Assembly (NCBI GenBank): GCA_020851455.1
Contig: JADZCT010000047.1
Location: 186,001-250,000, forward strand
Reading direction: 5' to 3'
From: Gemmatimonadaceae bacterium
GTDB lineage: Bacteria; Gemmatimonadota; Gemmatimonadetes; Gemmatimonadales; Gemmatimonadaceae
DNA length: 64,000 nucleotides
In this document: positions 44,972-54,271 of the stretch, piece after piece
How positions within the stretch are numbered: position 1 is the stretch's first letter
Layout: each line of letters starts with the position of its first letter
Notes under the pieces: generated by a model
Databases searched by the model: none
Seen by the model: the letters and a program-made list of their open reading frames with translations, nothing else
Told to the model about the DNA's origin: nothing
Program-made: the position numbers and the translations under genes

Positions 44972-45966
44972 CGCGCCGAGTGGCGTGCGACCGCGGCGAG
45001 CAGTTCCTCAGGACTGACGCTTGCGGCCCCGCTCTTGCCCACCTCCACACCCGCGGCATAGTTGGCGATCGTCGCCGCCTCGACAGCGCTCGCGCCTGCC
45101 GCGAGCATGACGGCGACGTAGGCCGTCACGGTATCGCCGGCCCCCACGACGTCGTACACCTCGAGGGCGGTGGTCGGCACGCGGTACACGTGATCGGCGC
45201 CGCGCTCGGCAAGGGCCATCCCCTGTTCTCCGAGCGTGAGGAGCAGCGCGCCCACGTTCAGGTGCGCCGCCTCGGCGAGGAGCGCGGCGTCGCTGCTGAA
45301 ATCGTGCTCCGTACCGCGGGAAAGCTGGAGTTCCCTTCGGTTCGGCTTGAACACGGTAGCTCCGGCGAAGGCCGCGTAATGGCGCGTCTTCGGGTCAACG
45401 ACGATGGGTAGGTTGCGCGCCTTGGCTGCGGCGATGACCGCGAAGATCAACGGCACGGTCAGCACGCCCTTTTCGTAGTCCTCGAGGATCAAGGCGTCGG
45501 CGGCGGCAATCGCGGCGTTGGCGGATGCGCGCAGCCGCGCCGCGTCATCGCCGTCCAGGTCGGCGTCGGTTTCCTCGTCGAAACGCAGGAGCTGCTGGGC
45601 GCGCGCCACTACCCGCGTCTTTGTGGTGGTTGGGCCATCAATGGCCACCAGCCCGCTTACCGGGGCACCGATGCTTGTGAGCGCGGAGCGCAGATCTGCC
45701 GCGGCCTTGTCGCGGCCGGTCGTGGCCACGAGGGTAGGAATGGCGCCGAGCGCTGCGACATTCTGCGCGACGTTGGCTGCGCCGCCCAGCGCGAGGCGGC
45801 GATCGCGCACACGCACGACCGGCACCGGGGCCTCTGGGGACACGCGGTCCACGTCGCCGCGCAAGTAGACGTCGAGCATCGCATCGCCCACTACGGCGAC
45901 GCGCTTTCCCCTCGCCGATGCGAGGAGCAGGTTCAGGCGGTCTGGGGCTATGAGGTCGTTGGGCAT
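44968..45966 (-). CDS. D-glycero-beta-D-manno-heptose 7-phosphate kinase (HldE kinase domain only)
   Basis: 332 residues of PfkB/ribokinase fold. VAVVGDAMLDVYLRGDVDRVSPEAPVPV is the RfaE domain I signature, followed by ALGGAANVAQNVAALG and the catalytic VVGAGDTVTAY. The nucleotidyltransferase domain of bifunctional HldE is missing. It makes heptose 1,7-bisphosphate for the LPS inner core, so the organism probably has LPS heptose. Placed directly downstream of the Tol-like envelope machine genes. Confidence 0.9.
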   Translation of the reverse strand: MPNDLIAPDRLNLLLASARGKRVAVVGDAMLDVYLRGDVDRVSPEAPVPVVRVRDRRLALGGAANVAQNVAALGAIPTLVATTGRDKAAADLRSALTSIGAPVSGLVAIDGPTTTKTRVVARAQQLLRFDEETDADLDGDDAARLRASANAAIAAADALILEDYEKGVLTVPLIFAVIAAAKARNLPIVVDPKTRHYAAFAGATVFKPNRRELQLSRGTEHDFSSDAALLAEAAHLNVGALLLTLGEQGMALAERGADHVYRVPTTALEVYDVVGAGDTVTAYVAVMLAAGASAVEAATIANYAAGVEVGKSGAASVSPEELLAAVARHSAR

Positions 45967-45997
45967 TTCGAGTACAAGGTAGGCACGTTCTCGAGCA

Positions 45998-46573
45998 TCA
46001 GCCCGGGTGGAACTGAAGCTGAATCACATACGATCCGTTTGGCACGTGCGCGCCCGGGAGCAGCTTCCACGCCTGCGGGGCCTTCTGGATGAGGCACTGG
46101 GCAACAGCACGTCCCGCCTTGCCCGACCAGTCATCGGCGCCAATGCGAACGGACTTGACGGTGTCGGCCTCGACGGCCACCACGACCGCCACCGCGCCGA
46201 CGAGGCGCGGGTCTGCCTTCTGTCCGTACTCCTGGTAACAGAATCTGGAAATGCCCTGCTCGCGCTCGGCGGCCTCCATGAGAGCCGGGGGAGCCTCGGG
46301 TATGCGCTCGACGCGAAGCGGACGGAATGTAAACGTGTCAGGCCTGGCTTCAGGGATATTCGAACTCAGCCGCGAGAGGTCAACCGGCGCGTCCGGCGGA
46401 GAGCTGACGATCGCGCTGGCCGCGTCGGAGGCTCCCGGAGCCGCGTCGCGCCTGCCACACCCCAGCGGCCCGATTGCAGCCATCAGCGCAAAGGCGACGG
46501 AAAGGGCAGGATAGCTTTGTGCCCCTCGGGCGGCGAGGTCGCGCGGGGCCGGGCGCGTGGTTACGGAGGCCAT
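45998..46573 (-). CDS. Lipoprotein with AgmX/PglI-like C-terminal domain
   Basis: 191 residues from the ATG at 46573. The signal peptide ends in the lipobox GPLGC (C39). After a spacer, the C-terminal domain has C112 and C160, W149 exactly 11 residues before the second Cys, W169 after it, and DPRLVGAVAV. This matches the domain of the TonB-like protein encoded 10 nt upstream and of the lipoprotein at 43439. Probably an outer-membrane or periplasmic partner of the Exb/Tol-like motor. Last envelope-specific gene before the heptose kinase. Confidence 0.75.
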   Translation of the reverse strand: MASVTTRPAPRDLAARGAQSYPALSVAFALMAAIGPLGCGRRDAAPGASDAASAIVSSPPDAPVDLSRLSSNIPEARPDTFTFRPLRVERIPEAPPALMEAAEREQGISRFCYQEYGQKADPRLVGAVAVVVAVEADTVKSVRIGADDWSGKAGRAVAQCLIQKAPQAWKLLPGAHVPNGSYVIQLQFHPG

Positions 46574-46583
46574 ACTATGCACC

Positions 46584-47447
46584 CTACCGATTAAAGACGA
46601 ACGAAAAGCTGTACGTCTCGGCGCCAGGCGTCGAGGATACCGGGAAGGTCCACTGGCGCACACGCGTGATGATGCACTGCTCCGTCTCCGGCACGCCCGT
46701 GCCGCTCCATGTTCGTTGCGCGACGTGTGCGTCGGTAACCTGCCCGGAGGCATCGAGCGTTATGCTGACGTTAGCGGATCCGGCCAACGCGGGATTGGCG
46801 GCTAGTCCAACGTCGCGGTAGCAGTACTGCAGCTGGGCCTGCCTGCCACGCACGAAGGTACCGAGGCGCGCCATGTCACGACCAACCCGACCGCCGCCGG
46901 CAGAGCGGACCACCGTGGGAGCCGCAACGGCGATAGTCGCGCGGGCCACGCTGCCCGTGGCGTTGACGGCGCCGATGTTCTCGCCGGCCGCGGCGACCGA
47001 GGGATCAATGCCGCGGCCGGGTGTACGCACGCCGGTCCCGCCCTGCCCGTAGGCGATCACCGCCTTGCCGCTGCCAGCCGTGCTCCCCTTGGAAACTTCC
47101 ACTCCGCGCAACGCATTCGTGACATCGCCCACCAGCGCGGAACTTGCGCCGCCAAACGCATCCCCGGCGGCCGCGGCTTCGCGCTTCGCGGCGGCTGCCG
47201 CCTTCTCCGGGGCCGCAGCAGCAACCGGGACGGACGGGGACTCTTCCGGCTGCTCGTGCTGCTTCGGTCGTTCATCCTCGAACTCGACCTCCACGGCAGC
47301 GGCCTCCTCCGGCCTCAGCAAGGCGATCGTGGGAGGAGGCGGTGGCGCGACGTACACCAGCACGAGCCATCCGAGGCCGAGGGATGCGGCGATGACGTTC
47401 GAGATGAAGAGCGGCCTGGTCTCGTCCACGCTAATTACCTGTTCCAA
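46584..47447 (-). CDS. AgmX/PglI C-terminal domain protein, TonB-like energy transducer
   Basis: 287 residues. One N-terminal transmembrane helix (about 15-33) is followed by a proline run (APPPPPT), an acidic/alanine-rich spacer (45-100) and Gly-rich spans, then a compact C-terminal domain (about 200-287) with C209 and C258, W247, W266 and NPALAGS. TM-Pro-linker-periplasmic domain is TonB/TolA-like architecture; the C-terminal domain has the pattern of the AgmX/PglI family of Myxococcus gliding proteins. It overlaps the ExbD gene at 47431 by 17 nt, as expected for a motor-driven transducer. Confidence 0.8.
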   Translation of the reverse strand: MEQVISVDETRPLFISNVIAASLGLGWLVLVYVAPPPPPTIALLRPEEAAAVEVEFEDERPKQHEQPEESPSVPVAAAAPEKAAAAAKREAAAAGDAFGGASSALVGDVTNALRGVEVSKGSTAGSGKAVIAYGQGGTGVRTPGRGIDPSVAAAGENIGAVNATGSVARATIAVAAPTVVRSAGGGRVGRDMARLGTFVRGRQAQLQYCYRDVGLAANPALAGSANVSITLDASGQVTDAHVAQRTWSGTGVPETEQCIITRVRQWTFPVSSTPGAETYSFSFVFNR

Positions 47448-47982
47448 CTTCGACGCCGTCGGGCGACGCCGACCGCTGGACCTGGAGCGACAGCCGGCGG
47501 AAGCCGGCCAGCCGGGCGGTCTGCATGAAACGCGACAGGAGGTCGAAGCGCATCGTCTTGTCGGCCTGGATCGCCAGCGGCTGGTCGAGGTCCTGCGTCG
47601 GTGCGAGGCCGCGCGCTGCGCGCAGGGAGTCGGCCATTCGCCTCAGCTCGCCGTAGAGGACCGGGATCTTCAGCGGCTGCGCCGGGTCGTCACTCGCCGC
47701 CGCGGCCGCGTCCTGCGTGGTCATGACGGGGCGGTTCGCGACGGTGACGTTTGCGCCCACGCCGAGCGTGAGTTGCGACAGGGCGTTGAGCCCTACGCTG
47801 GCCTCGGGAAGGGTGACGCCCGGCACGATCGGCGCCAACTCCCCGACAGTGGTGGTCGTGAGAGCGAAGAAGACGATCGAGACAAACGTGTCCACAAGCG
47901 GCACGAGGTTTAGCTGTGTGACGCGGAACTTCGCGAACTGGCGCACGCGCCGGAGCTTTCGCTCCTCGCGCGCGCGGCTCAC
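47431..47982 (-). CDS. ExbD/TolR family protein 2
   Basis: 183 residues. A basic N-terminus is followed by NLVPLVD with the conserved membrane Asp (D31) and one transmembrane helix (about 27-48). The periplasmic part has an insertion with TTQDAAAAASDD, then QADKTMRFD and the final beta segment. Stator half of a TolQR/ExbBD proton channel. Second of two tandem ExbD genes; it overlaps the AgmX-like gene. Confidence 0.93.
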   Translation of the reverse strand: MSRAREERKLRRVRQFAKFRVTQLNLVPLVDTFVSIVFFALTTTTVGELAPIVPGVTLPEASVGLNALSQLTLGVGANVTVANRPVMTTQDAAAAASDDPAQPLKIPVLYGELRRMADSLRAARGLAPTQDLDQPLAIQADKTMRFDLLSRFMQTARLAGFRRLSLQVQRSASPDGVEVGTGN

Positions 47983-48028
47983 CGCCGGCTCCCGCGGCCA
48001 TGGAACGCCACCGCCGATGCAGGCACGC

Positions 48029-48541
48029 TCACTTTCGCGCCCTCGTGCCCAGTGCGATCGCGCTGTAGCGCGCCCGCTTCAGCCGCTCCAGTATGCCCAC
48101 GACCGCGTCGTAGCTTATCCCGTCGGCCGGCACCACGAGGACATCCCTGTTCTGCGGATACTGCGCGCGAATCGCGGCCATCTGCGATTCGAGTGTGTCA
48201 AGCGACGCACCCGTGATTCCCTCAATTCTGCGATGGAACCCTCCCGCTGCCGAGTGCTCGACCTCCATGTGGTCGTCGTACACCCGCACGGCGAGGAGCA
48301 GGTTGAGTGCATCCTTTTCCCTGAGCTTCGCGATCTGTTCCGGCTTCTCGACGATTGCAGGGGGCAGCGTGAGGTCGAAGCTCGTCAGGGCCGCGAGGGC
48401 GCTTCCGGCGTACGTGAGAAGCGAGAAGAACACGATGGAAGTGAGGATATCCACCAACGGGACGAGGTTGATCTGCTCGCCCGATGCGGCCTTGCGTGCG
48501 GCCCGGCGGATGCGCGTGCGATGGAAATACGTGGACGCCAC
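48029..48541 (-). CDS. ExbD/TolR family protein 1
   Basis: 170 residues. NLVPLVDILTSIVFF holds the conserved Asp (D31) at the start of the single transmembrane helix; the periplasmic domain ends with VVPADGISYDAVVGILERLK, the TolR/ExbD signature. The two ExbD proteins share this motif but differ elsewhere, so they may form a heterodimer like AglQ and AglS of Myxococcus. Confidence 0.93.
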   Translation of the reverse strand: MASTYFHRTRIRRAARKAASGEQINLVPLVDILTSIVFFSLLTYAGSALAALTSFDLTLPPAIVEKPEQIAKLREKDALNLLLAVRVYDDHMEVEHSAAGGFHRRIEGITGASLDTLESQMAAIRAQYPQNRDVLVVPADGISYDAVVGILERLKRARYSAIALGTRARK

Positions 48542-48586
48542 GTCAGCGCGCTCTTTCGCCTGAGCGCAAGCGCATGCGCGCGTGGC

Positions 48587-49213
48587 TCAAGCCGCATCCC
48601 TCGCGCTCAGGGCGTTGATGAGGCGCACGGAGAACTCGTCTGCCCGCTCGATGAGCAGTTCGGTTCGGCCCGTCAGCCATCCATGCGCGAGCGACAGCGG
48701 AATCGCCACCATCAGCCCGAACCCGGTTGCGTTCAGTGCGACGGCGATGCCGCTTGCAAGTCGTCCCGAGCGTTCAGCGGCGCTCACGAGGGCAACGGAA
48801 CTGAACGCCTCGCGGAGGCCGAAGATGGTTCCGAGCAAGCCGATGAGCGTTGCTACGTTGGCCAGCATCGGCAGGTAGTGGAGGCGCCGCGTCAGGGCGG
48901 GCATCGCGGCAACGCTCGCGGCGTCGGCGGCATTCTGCAGGTCGCCCTCAGAGCGGCTCGGGCTCCTGAGGATCAGTTCGCCGATGTAGGTGAGCGCGGT
49001 CCGATGTTCGCCGCACGCGCGCACGGCCTCGTCGGTCTTGCCGGCGCGGGCCATCTGCACGACGCGGTCAATGAACGCGCGTTCGCTGCCGCGGGAGTTG
49101 CTGAAGATCACATACACGCGCTCCAGGAAGACCGCTAGGCCGAGGACGCCCACCGTGAGGATGGCGTGCATGACCGGCCCGCCGCTGCGGTAGTACTCCA
49201 GTATCGTGTTCAT
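48587..49213 (-). CDS. MotA/TolQ/ExbB proton channel family protein
   Basis: 208 residues, three transmembrane helices (about 18-38, 115-140 and 155-180). LPMLANVATLIGLLGTIFGL and the later VALNATGFGLMVAIPLSLAHGWL are classic TolQ/ExbB sequences with the conserved Thr. Proton channel of the motor. Only one TolQ accompanies two TolR genes. It overlaps the small secreted protein gene by 4 nt (ATGA). Confidence 0.95.
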   Translation of the reverse strand: MNTILEYYRSGGPVMHAILTVGVLGLAVFLERVYVIFSNSRGSERAFIDRVVQMARAGKTDEAVRACGEHRTALTYIGELILRSPSRSEGDLQNAADAASVAAMPALTRRLHYLPMLANVATLIGLLGTIFGLREAFSSVALVSAAERSGRLASGIAVALNATGFGLMVAIPLSLAHGWLTGRTELLIERADEFSVRLINALSARDAA

Positions 49214-49578
49214 TCAGGTGGTTGACTCGAAGTGTCCGTACCGACCGGCGGCGTGCGTGCACCCCGCTCGGGGATGGTCCCCGGAAAGATGACGACTGTG
49301 GCGGGCGGACGGACGTCCCCGGCCGGAGGCGTGATCATGGCCGGAACCAGCAGGGACCTCGGGAATCGCGGAATCTCGCGGGGGCGAATCGTCACAACCT
49401 CCGGCGCGGGGGCGGTGGCGCGGACGTCAATGGCCCTGCGCTTTGCCTGTTGGATCGTGGAATCCCGGCGGGTCGGCTGGGTCGTGCTCTGCCCCTGCCC
49501 CCTTGCTGCCTCACCGGGCACGGCGAGCGCCGCCGAGGCGATCACCGCCGCGATAACCGCAGTTGCGCGGAGTGTCAT
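49210..49578 (-). CDS. Small secreted protein, function unknown
   Basis: 122 residues. A signal peptide (MTLRATAVIAAVIASAALAV, cleavage near AAR) is followed by a Thr/Pro-rich, basic mature part (IRPREIPRFPR, MITPPAGDVRPP). No recognised domain. It overlaps the giant repeat protein by 4 nt upstream and ExbB by 4 nt downstream, so translation is tightly coupled, suggesting an accessory periplasmic part of the machine. Confidence 0.7.
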   Translation of the reverse strand: MTLRATAVIAAVIASAALAVPGEAARGQGQSTTQPTRRDSTIQQAKRRAIDVRATAPAPEVVTIRPREIPRFPRSLLVPAMITPPAGDVRPPATVVIFPGTIPERGARTPPVGTDTSSQPPE

Positions 49579-52500
49579 GGAGCCTTCACCCGTGCCGGGA
49601 TGCCGTCGCCCTGTATGGCCGCGCGAGCACGGGCGACCCATTCGTTGTCGAAGTTGCCGGCGTCGGCCTTTTCCACGAGCGCAGTCCACGTCTTGATCGC
49701 GAGGTCGAAATACTGCTGAGCCTGCTGGGCAGATCCCTGCTCCGCGCCGGTGCGCTGCGCTTCCGAGATGTCGGGCGGCAGGGCCACATCGCGCAGGAAG
49801 AGTCCATAGTACCACTGGGCAAGGCCGGTCTGGAAAGTTCCCGCGGCCACCCACTGCGGCACGCCGGTAGCAATGGCCTGGGTGAACGCGCGCGTGATCG
49901 CCCTGAACGCTGCAAGCTTGGGCGCCGACGCGGCGTCCACGCCCGCGCGAGTGAGCTGGGCCCGCGTACGCACCTCGAGTTGCATGGCAGCATAGGCATC
50001 CCACCGCGCCAGTCCGGCATGGAATGCCGCAGCGCCCGCACGGTCGGCGCACGTTGCCGCCATGGCCGGGGCCGGCTTCGCGCACAACTGCGCCAGTACC
50101 GCGCCGACTCCAGCCGTGTCGCCGGCGGCGCGGAGTGCGGCCACGCGGGCCGCGGTCGCTTCGGCCGCCCGTGCGTCCCGAGGGAAGCGAGTGGAGAACG
50201 CAAGGAAGGAGCGCGCGGCGCCCGCCGCATCGCCGGCGTCGCGACGGATCACGGCGGCGTTGTACTGAGCGTCTGCCGCGCGTCTGTCTGAGGGGAAGGC
50301 GCCGCTGAACTTCTCGTACGCCTGGGCGGCCTCGGCCGGCCGGCCCAGGGAGTCGAGTATCGCGGCGACGCGAACCATGCCGTCGGCGCGGCCGGGCCAT
50401 TTCGGGTTTGCGTCTGCGAGGGCATCCAGCGCGGCCGCCGCTTCGGCTGGCCGCCCGACATCAGAGAGCAGTCGCGCGCGAAGCGCGCTGTAGGCGAGGA
50501 TGTGCTCGTATGCCGGAAAGCCGGCAGACAGGGCTTCAATCCCCGCGATCGCCCGGAGGCGAGCCGCGCGGCTGGCCGCGGCGTCCCCGGCGGCCCGTGC
50601 TGCAGAATCAGCGGCCATGTGCACCTCGACCGCATTCCGCAGCAGATCGGCGGCCCGCGCCGCGTCGCCGATATCGCGCGCGAGCGGCGCGAGTATCGAG
50701 TCGGCTGCCGCCGCGTAGGCGCCGCGCCGCGCGAGCGAGTCAGCTACCTGCGACGCTGCCGCAACGCGCACTGTGGCTATCGAGTCGGCGAGCCTGGCGC
50801 GCCCACTCCCGGCCGCGTCCGCGTAGGCGCGCGCCCACTCTGCTTGCGCCCCCGCATAGCGCCCCTGCCTGTAGGCCGCGTCGCCCACGAGCTTGCGGGC
50901 GTCAGCGGCGCCCGGGTCGGCAGGCCATCGGTCGGCGACAAGCGCAAAAGTCTCCTCAACGACGTCCCATCGCTGCGCCTCGGAGGCCCGTCTGCCCATC
51001 GCCACAAGCGCCGCCCGGCCATCGGTGGGCGAGGCGCCGTCGGCGAACCGGCGCGTGGCGGCGAAGAGGGAGTCCTCGATCGTTCGAGTGACCGGCGCTG
51101 CGCCTGCGCCACCCGCGGGTGATCCCTCGGCGCCCACAGCCGCAGCGGAACTGTTGCGGCGAGAGAACACCAGGGCAGAGTCGAACGCCACCACCGCGTT
51201 CCTCCGCGCAACTGCCGCAAGGACCGAGTCGCGGGGCCAACGTGCGGAAGTGCGCGAGTAGGCCAGGCCAGATGCGAACCAGTCGCGGGCGCCAAACCGC
51301 GCGTCACCCTCGAGTGCGCTAATGTGCGCGGCGCTGTCGCTGGCCGGGAACTCCGCGAGGTAGCGTCCGAAGATGCGCGCGGCCACGTCGAACCTCCCCT
51401 GTCCGCCGCGCTCGCGCGCAGAGGCAAGTTCGTATGCGCCGGCGTCGCGGAGCGCCTTCTCCCGTGCGGCCTCTGCGTCGGCGCGGCGCGCTGGATTGGC
51501 CGCGGCCCACGCGCCGCCAGGCGCGAGCGAATCCACGAGTTCCATACGCGCTTCCTGGGCCCGCGCCGGTTCGATCATTCGCGACTGGAAGAGGTCCACG
51601 AGCTCCACGCGGGTTTCGAGCACCGCCGGGTGCAGCGGGGCCTGGGCAAGCGCTCCGCGGAACGCGATAATGGCGTTATTGAACTCGCCCTGGTCACGAA
51701 GCGCGTGTGCCACGCGGCGGAGCACCAGCATTCGCGTGCCGACGTCGGCGATGCCGCCCAGATATCGCACGCCTTCGTCGGGCCCGCCCAACTGCGTGAT
51801 AGCGATGGCGAGATAGTCTATGGCCTCCTGGCGGAGGGCAAGCCGGGCCTGTTTCGCTGGCGGAAGCGAGTCCATCTCGCGCACGAGCCGGGCGAACACG
51901 TCCACGGCGCGGCGGTATTCGTCTGAACTCTGCCGCTCCGCCTGCATGTAATCGCTCCAGCCGAGCTTGTACAGCGACAGGAAGTAGACGTCACCGCCCT
52001 CCGGCGAACCAGCGAGCGCCTGTTCGTAGGCACGGGCGGCATTCGCGAAGCGCGCACGCCGCGCGTCGCCCGCGAGCTTCACCGCCTGCTCGAACTGGCC
52101 GTCGCCGTCGCGGAAGAATGCCTCTGCGCGGTACGGCGAGCTGGCGCGCGATTCGACGAGCGTGAAGGCCCGCGCAGCATCGTCATATCGCTGCGCGATG
52201 AGCGCGATGGTGCCCATCGTGTAGGCAGCGGCGTCGGCGCGCGGGTCGGCCGGATAGTCGCGGATGAGTTCGTCGAACCGCGCGATGGCAGCCCGGTAGT
52301 CCGGCCTCTCGGGCGCCGCGGGGCCGGCCACGCGCTGGGCTCCGGCGTAATCGGCATCCGCCTTGCGGACGAGCAGTTCACCGGTCTCCTCCAGCAACGC
52401 CGGCCTCAGGCCGCTCCGTGGCCACGCGCCAAGCGCACCGGTGAGGGCGGCAAGCGCACGTTCGCGGTGCTGCGCCGCTTCCGCCTCCACGGCCCCGGCC

Positions 52501-54257
52501 GAATCTGCCTCGATCGCGACGAAGAACAACGCCGCGGCGGCTCCGTGCGCCGCCGCTTCCGTGAGGGCGGCCAGGCGCCCGCGCAAGGCAGGGAGCCGGC
52601 TCGCAAGGGCTTCACGGACAGAATCCACCGCATGCCGCGTGACCGCCGCCTGGGCCTCGCGCGCCGAGGCAAGCTCGGCCGCGGACAAGGCCCGCACGGC
52701 CTCCAGGCCGGCCGTGCGCGCGGCAGAATCGGCGACCGCCTTGGCGAGGGCCGAGTCCAACTCGGCCTCTGCCGTACGCAGGCTTGCGGCGAACCGCTCG
52801 TATCTGGCGTGCGCGGCGTCGCGCTCCAGGACGATGTCGAGGCGCGTCATTCCCCCATCGAGCCCGCCTTCCGCGGCGGCGGCAACGGCGAGATAAGCCG
52901 AATCGGTTCCCTGTTCCGCCTCGAGTATGCGCGCGGTCAGCGCGCCGGCGGCACGCGCAGCGAGCGCGACGCTATCGAGCCGCGCCTGATTCTGCTGCGC
53001 GAGCTCACGCGCGGTGGCGATCTTGCGCTCGATCAGCCTGCGGTACTCGGAAATCGTCGCGCCGATCGCGCTATCGCGCCGCGCCAGAGAATCAGCGAGT
53101 GCCGAACGCTCGCGAGCGGCCGCCGAGAGCGTGTCGCGGATGCCGCGGATCGTCCCCAGGAGAGACGCAGCGCCGGCGAGGCGGGCCGGCCGTTCGGCGT
53201 CGAGCCGCGCCAGGCGCGCGCTCCCGCGCGCGACGCGCGCGTCGGCCTCGCCCAGTGTGTCGGCAAGCGCACGCACGGCACCCAGCCCGCTTCCTCCCGC
53301 TGTCCACGCCAAAGCACTGGCGCCTGCATCGGCTGCCGCAGGCCCCAGCGCGGTGAATCCGGCACCGATGGCGTCGCGCGTCAGGATGCGGGGCTCACCG
53401 CCGGGCCCGGTCATTACAAGGCGCCCGTCCGCGGCATCGGATGACCAGAGCAGGCCGATTCCGCGTCGCGCGACCAGCGCCTCGGCCAGTGCAGCGATGG
53501 CCGCCGCGCGGCTGCCATCGCCGGCGGCGACCAGCGAGTCGAGGGCACGAGCCGAATCGAGCACGGACGCGAACAACCTTGCGGCGCGCTGCGATGTGCC
53601 CGCATCGAGGTCGGCCTGCGCACTCATGACGCGGACCTCGAGCCGCTCGACCAGGGACGGCGTCGAGTCCGCTGCCGACCCGAATAGAGTTGCCGCGGAA
53701 TCGAACGCGCGGCGCTCGTACGCCGCCCATGCCCCCCGCAGCCGAAGCGTCGTGGCATCGGCTGCGGCGTCAGCCAGAAAGAGCGTGCTCGCGGCAGTAG
53801 AATCCTGAACGACAGCCTGAGCCATCGCCCGCCGTGCGCGCAGCTCGGCCCCGAGCTCGCCCGGCAATGCGCCGGCGCCGGCGACCCCGCGCGCGAGCAA
53901 CGCAGCACGGCAGCCGACGCGGCCAAATGCCAGGTCCAGCGTCGCCTCGGCGAGGCTACCCGGCGTCGCGACCCGCTCAAGCCGGTCTATCGCGGCGAAT
54001 GGCGCGCCCGCCGCCAGGTCGCGCAGTGCAAGGGCACGCTCAGCGTCTGCCGTCCGAAGCGCTGACGAGTCCGCGCCGATGCGCGGCTGGGACCCGTCAG
54101 CGCCAGCTACCCCGGAATAGCAGGTGCGCGGACTCAACGCCTGGGCAAAAGCGGCATGCGGGGGCGCGCAAACCGCCAAGGCGAGCCCGCACAGTGGGAG
54201 GACCCACGGGGATCTCACCCCCAAGGCGCCCGCAACGCGAGCGGCAGATCCCCCCAT
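49575..54257 (-). CDS. Giant periplasmic coiled-coil/TPR protein, 1560 residues
   Basis: Start ATG at 54257 gives a signal peptide ending AHAAFAQ-like before residue 39 and lies 14 nt after the upstream stop. The first ~330 residues are helical repeats, then a coiled coil (about 330-610), then many tetratricopeptide-type repeats, for example around SLYKLGWSDYMQAERQ and repeated A-D-A-x-Y / D-A-A-R-A-F units, to the end. Composition is Ala/Arg/Asp-rich. Large TPR proteins (GltE/AglT, GltI/AgmK) scaffold the Agl-Glt system in Myxococcus; sequence homology cannot be proven by eye. Coupled to the flanking genes. Confidence 0.78.
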   Translation of the reverse strand: MGGSAARVAGALGVRSPWVLPLCGLALAVCAPPHAAFAQALSPRTCYSGVAGADGSQPRIGADSSALRTADAERALALRDLAAGAPFAAIDRLERVATPGSLAEATLDLAFGRVGCRAALLARGVAGAGALPGELGAELRARRAMAQAVVQDSTAASTLFLADAAADATTLRLRGAWAAYERRAFDSAATLFGSAADSTPSLVERLEVRVMSAQADLDAGTSQRAARLFASVLDSARALDSLVAAGDGSRAAAIAALAEALVARRGIGLLWSSDAADGRLVMTGPGGEPRILTRDAIGAGFTALGPAAADAGASALAWTAGGSGLGAVRALADTLGEADARVARGSARLARLDAERPARLAGAASLLGTIRGIRDTLSAAARERSALADSLARRDSAIGATISEYRRLIERKIATARELAQQNQARLDSVALAARAAGALTARILEAEQGTDSAYLAVAAAAEGGLDGGMTRLDIVLERDAAHARYERFAASLRTAEAELDSALAKAVADSAARTAGLEAVRALSAAELASAREAQAAVTRHAVDSVREALASRLPALRGRLAALTEAAAHGAAAALFFVAIEADSAGAVEAEAAQHRERALAALTGALGAWPRSGLRPALLEETGELLVRKADADYAGAQRVAGPAAPERPDYRAAIARFDELIRDYPADPRADAAAYTMGTIALIAQRYDDAARAFTLVESRASSPYRAEAFFRDGDGQFEQAVKLAGDARRARFANAARAYEQALAGSPEGGDVYFLSLYKLGWSDYMQAERQSSDEYRRAVDVFARLVREMDSLPPAKQARLALRQEAIDYLAIAITQLGGPDEGVRYLGGIADVGTRMLVLRRVAHALRDQGEFNNAIIAFRGALAQAPLHPAVLETRVELVDLFQSRMIEPARAQEARMELVDSLAPGGAWAAANPARRADAEAAREKALRDAGAYELASARERGGQGRFDVAARIFGRYLAEFPASDSAAHISALEGDARFGARDWFASGLAYSRTSARWPRDSVLAAVARRNAVVAFDSALVFSRRNSSAAAVGAEGSPAGGAGAAPVTRTIEDSLFAATRRFADGASPTDGRAALVAMGRRASEAQRWDVVEETFALVADRWPADPGAADARKLVGDAAYRQGRYAGAQAEWARAYADAAGSGRARLADSIATVRVAAASQVADSLARRGAYAAAADSILAPLARDIGDAARAADLLRNAVEVHMAADSAARAAGDAAASRAARLRAIAGIEALSAGFPAYEHILAYSALRARLLSDVGRPAEAAAALDALADANPKWPGRADGMVRVAAILDSLGRPAEAAQAYEKFSGAFPSDRRAADAQYNAAVIRRDAGDAAGAARSFLAFSTRFPRDARAAEATAARVAALRAAGDTAGVGAVLAQLCAKPAPAMAATCADRAGAAAFHAGLARWDAYAAMQLEVRTRAQLTRAGVDAASAPKLAAFRAITRAFTQAIATGVPQWVAAGTFQTGLAQWYYGLFLRDVALPPDISEAQRTGAEQGSAQQAQQYFDLAIKTWTALVEKADAGNFDNEWVARARAAIQGDGIPARVKAP

Positions 54258-54271
54258 GATCACGTCCTCAG

